Origin: Spirochaetota bacterium
GTDB lineage: Bacteria > Spirochaetota > B62-G9
Length of the DNA stretch: 8,403 nucleotides
Assembly: GCA_026990615.1 (NCBI GenBank)
Contig: JALXDB010000064.1
Coordinates: forward strand, 1-8,403
Direction: 5' to 3'
Positions 6,558-8,403 of the stretch are shown piece by piece. The number at the start of each line of letters is the position of its first letter. The first letter of the stretch is position 1. Made by a program: the position numbers and the translations under genes. Below the pieces are notes generated by a model, which saw only the letters and a program-made list of their open reading frames with translations, searched no databases and was not told the origin of the DNA.

Positions 6558-6580
6558 TTTTATGCAATTTTTGCATAAAA
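6558..6580. repeat. 10-bp A/T-rich stem-loop just downstream of carD
   Basis: TTTTATGCAA (6558-6567), loop TTT, TTGCATAAAA (6571-6580): a perfect 10-bp inverted repeat starting 18 bases past the carD stop codon. On the minus strand no T-run follows, so it may be an RNA-processing or weak attenuating hairpin between carD and the PIN/TRAM gene, or a dyad protein site. Confidence 0.65.
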
Positions 6581-6598
6581 AGGTGATCTATATTTCTG

Positions 6599-7111
6599 CT
6601 ACTGATTGCTCTGGCTCCTGTTTACACTGGATTCCAGTCCCTCAGCAATCAGGTCCCGTGCCTTTTCCTTATCGATATCCAGAACGTATGCTATTTCATC
6701 TACAAGCAGCCTGAAGGCATTTTCATACAGCTTCTTTTCCATTATGGAAAGTTCCTTTATTTTGTTTCTATGGTAGAGATTTCTTACAACCTCGGCAACG
6801 TCTATTAGTGATCCTTTTTTCATTTTCTCAAAGTTCTGCTGGTATCTCTCCTTCCAATCTTCTTCTATCTTGGTTATCTCACCTTTTATCAATTTGAGAG
6901 CACTTTCAACATCTTTATGCGAAACAACTTTCCTCAATCCCAGTTCTTCAGATTTTTCAACCGGGATCATAACTGTCATGTCCGATATACCAAGCTTTAT
7001 GATATAATACGAATGGGTCTTGCCTAACACAGTCTTTTCTTCTATACTACTAATTATACCAACACCGTGGAGAGGATACACAACCTTGGAACCAACTTCA
7101 TACTTTACCAC
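6599..7111 (-). CDS. carD: CarD-family transcriptional regulator
   Basis: A 170-residue RNA polymerase-binding protein. The N-terminal Tudor-like domain (about 1-60) starts MVKYEVGSKVVYPLHGVGII and, in the family, contacts the beta subunit lobe. The helical C-terminal domain follows: EDWKERYQQNFEKMKKG, where the Trp (residue 86) matches the tryptophan that wedges into the -10 minor groove in mycobacterial CarD, then DVAEVVRNLYHR, LSIMEKKLYENAFRLLVDEIAYVL and a final DIDKEKARDLIAEGLE helix. CarD stabilises the open promoter complex, notably at rRNA promoters. The GTG at 7111 is chosen because GAGGTGG lies 5 bases before it; an in-frame GTG at 7120 would add three residues but has no spaced ribosome site. 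It heads the minus-strand group with PIN/TRAM and rsmI and diverges from the LOG-like gene. Confidence 0.93.
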   Translation of the reverse strand: MVKYEVGSKVVYPLHGVGIISSIEEKTVLGKTHSYYIIKLGISDMTVMIPVEKSEELGLRKVVSHKDVESALKLIKGEITKIEEDWKERYQQNFEKMKKGSLIDVAEVVRNLYHRNKIKELSIMEKKLYENAFRLLVDEIAYVLDIDKEKARDLIAEGLESSVNRSQSNQ

Positions 7112-7149
7112 TATTACCACCTCTCATTCTTTTATTTTTTCCCACAATA

Positions 7150-7178
7150 ATAATAACAAATTTTGTCAATTAAGTCAA
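7150..7178 (-). promoter_or_regulatory. Sigma-70-type promoter of carD
   Basis: On the minus strand TTGACT (7173-7178), 17 bases, TATTAT (7150-7155): 5/6 matches at both boxes with ideal spacing. The start would fall about 30 bases before the carD GTG. A second TTGACA (7164-7169) lies within the spacer, nine bases on. Confidence 0.7.
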
Positions 7179-7190
7179 TATAGATATAAT
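7163..7190 (+). promoter_or_regulatory. Sigma-70-type promoter of the LOG-like gene
   Basis: TTGTCA (7163-7168), 16 bases, TATAAT (7185-7190): 5/6 and 6/6 matches. It would give a leader of about 85-90 bases before the ATG at 7284. Its -35 lies inside the spacer of the opposing carD promoter. Confidence 0.6.
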
Positions 7191-7283
7191 TTAGTGCCTT
7201 TTGAACAAAATAAATATTATTCTATCTATTAAACACTTATCAATGAACACTATTTTTACATTAAAGATTCATGGAGACTGGCT

Positions 7284-7808
7284 ATGTCTGGAAGAGAAAT
7301 TTTAATAGGTGTTATTGGTTCATCTTCGGCTTCTGAGATTGCCAAAAAGGTCGCATTTGAAGTTGGAAAGGAGATTATCCGGTCCGGCTTTACCCTGGTA
7401 TGCGGGGGTCTTGGTGGCGTTATGGAAGCCGCAAGCAGAGGTGCTTACGAAGAGTCAGGAGGCGATACCAGAAGAATTATAGGGATACTGCCGGGTACCG
7501 AAAAAAACGATGCAAATCCATATATAGGAATTGCAATTGCAACGGGAATAGGCTACGCCAGAAATATGATTATAGCCTGCAGTAGCGATGCAGTAATAGC
7601 AATTGAGGGGGGAAGTGGTACCCTCAGTGAAATTTCAATGGCCTGGCAGTATAAAAAGCCGATTGTAGTTATGGAGGATGCGGGAGGAATTTCGGCAACA
7701 CTCGTGGGAAAACAACTGGATAACAGAAGAGACTACAGGATAAAAGGAGCAAAATCCGCCGGCCAGGCTCTGGAAATTATAAAAAACGAATTAAAATTGT
7801 TAGAATAA
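7284..7808 (+). CDS. TIGR00725-family LOG-like Rossmann protein
   Basis: A 174-residue cytoplasmic protein of the SLOG/LOG-type Rossmann superfamily, closest by pattern to the family TIGR00725. Seen are an opening strand ILIGVIGSSSA (6-16), LVCGGLGGVMEAASRGA (38-54), IIGILPG (65-71), an ARNMII segment (92-97) and AIEGGSGTLSEISMAW (106-121). LOG-type phosphoribohydrolases carry PGGxGTxxE; here Glu108 replaces the Pro but the GGxGT and Glu116 remain, so nucleotide-phosphate binding is likely while the reaction is not established. The start has GGAG 7 bases upstream. It is transcribed divergently from carD, and the next gene follows after 41 bases, so a two-gene operon is likely. The family call is good, the biochemical role unknown. 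Confidence 0.88.
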   Translation: MSGREILIGVIGSSSASEIAKKVAFEVGKEIIRSGFTLVCGGLGGVMEAASRGAYEESGGDTRRIIGILPGTEKNDANPYIGIAIATGIGYARNMIIACSSDAVIAIEGGSGTLSEISMAWQYKKPIVVMEDAGGISATLVGKQLDNRRDYRIKGAKSAGQALEIIKNELKLLE

Positions 7809-7849
7809 ACCTGCATTGTGGATTAAACTATTTCTATAAGGAGCAAGGG

Positions 7850-8403
7850 GTGAATATTAATAGAGCGGGGATTTCGGTAATCATCTTTGTAATCGTAATG
7901 ATTATACCTGTACTGGCCTTTTCCAGCAGTCCAGTTCTGATAGGGAGCATGAAGGGAGGAAGCTACATAATAGAGAGCGAGATAGAAGGATTTGAACTAA
8001 AACTCCTCCCCTCCATTGGCGGAGGCATTGATATAGGGTACACCATAGCGGATAGAGTTGAAATGGGATTGGACATGGCGTTTATCTATGCTTTCAGGTC
8101 CAACTACAGGGGCTACTTTTATTACGGACCTTTTTATTCTCTACCTGTATCAGCCTACCTTGGCTATAGATTTATAAAAACCGTAAAGTGGGCATTAACG
8201 GCGGGAATCAGAGGCGGTATATCCCCCCTGATTAGTGAATATGAATCATCAAGGAGCTTCTTTGTATCCTTTTATACTGGCGTGGAGATTAAAAGTAAAA
8301 AATTCCCCAGATTTGGTGGAGTGTACCTCTGCTATAGCCATGGCTTCTTTGATGGCTACAAATTAAGCGACACCCTTATGGTTGAAACCAGGTTTATACT
8401 CTT
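7850..8403 (+). CDS. Exported outer-membrane beta-barrel-like protein, N-terminal part (runs off the right edge)
   Basis: 184 codons are open with no stop before the window ends. The start is GTG at 7850, with AAGGAG six bases upstream and only 41 bases after the LOG-like stop. Residues 1-28 form a signal peptide: MNINRAG, a hydrophobic run ISVIIFVIVMIIPVL, then AFSSS, with cleavage likely around residue 24. The mature part alternates short aromatic- and glycine-rich strands (PSIGGGIDIGY, VEMGLDMAFIYAF, GYFYYGPFYSLPVSAYLGYRF, WALTAGIRGG, FFVSFYTGVEI, GGVYLCYSHGFF), which is the look of an outer-membrane barrel. Such a protein implies a Gram-negative envelope. No specific family is recognised; it could be a porin-like, assembly or species-specific surface protein. 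Confidence 0.8.
   Translation, partial: MNINRAGISVIIFVIVMIIPVLAFSSSPVLIGSMKGGSYIIESEIEGFELKLLPSIGGGIDIGYTIADRVEMGLDMAFIYAFRSNYRGYFYYGPFYSLPVSAYLGYRFIKTVKWALTAGIRGGISPLISEYESSRSFFVSFYTGVEIKSKKFPRFGGVYLCYSHGFFDGYKLSDTLMVETRFIL

Noticed and set aside
7093..7125. Tiny 9-codon leader frame starting with ATG (7125) and overlapping the carD start
   Set aside because: It has no ribosome site of its own and ends just inside carD; it is most likely chance, though coupling cannot be excluded.

Overview
The window looks like chromosomal DNA of a low-to-moderate G+C, flagellated bacterium with an outer membrane. Evidence for this is an anti-sigma-28 factor (flgM) with a sigma-28-like promoter, a secreted beta-barrel-like protein at the right edge, and ordinary bacterial housekeeping genes. 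The set of a CarD-family RNA polymerase-binding protein, a membrane PIN/TRAM protein, RsmI and a FlgM starting MTIDRIGPL would suit a spirochaete or a related deep Gram-negative lineage. That placement is inference only. No rRNA, tRNA, CRISPR array, insertion sequence or phage gene was recognised.

Left part (1-2524): the N-terminus of a PfkB/ribokinase-family kinase and a complete GNAT-like acyltransferase of the YghO type lie on the minus strand. An extended-SDR NAD-dependent epimerase/reductase diverges on the plus strand. The 195-bp gap between acyltransferase and reductase carries two back-to-back extended -10 elements (TGTTATAAT). The pairing recalls the ceramide synthase (GNAT-like) and ceramide reductase (SDR) of bacterial sphingolipid synthesis; this is offered as a hypothesis.

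Middle (2525-4254): a 389-bp non-coding gap with short tandem and inverted repeats is followed by a minus-strand gene with the iron-containing alcohol dehydrogenase fold. Three of its four metal ligands, the catalytic-region histidine and both glycine-rich cofactor loops are replaced. It is intact and has its own candidate promoter with an overlapping inverted repeat, so it reads as a pseudoenzyme and not a decaying gene. It is the most unusual object in the window.

Right part (4255-7111, minus strand): carD, a PIN/TRAM membrane protein, rsmI and flgM run in that transcriptional order. PIN/TRAM and rsmI overlap by 8 bases. flgM has two candidate promoters of its own (sigma-28-like and sigma-70-like) and ends at a clear intrinsic terminator.

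Right edge (7284-8403, plus strand): a TIGR00725/LOG-like Rossmann protein and a truncated exported barrel-like protein form a probable operon. Its promoter physically overlaps the carD promoter on the other strand.
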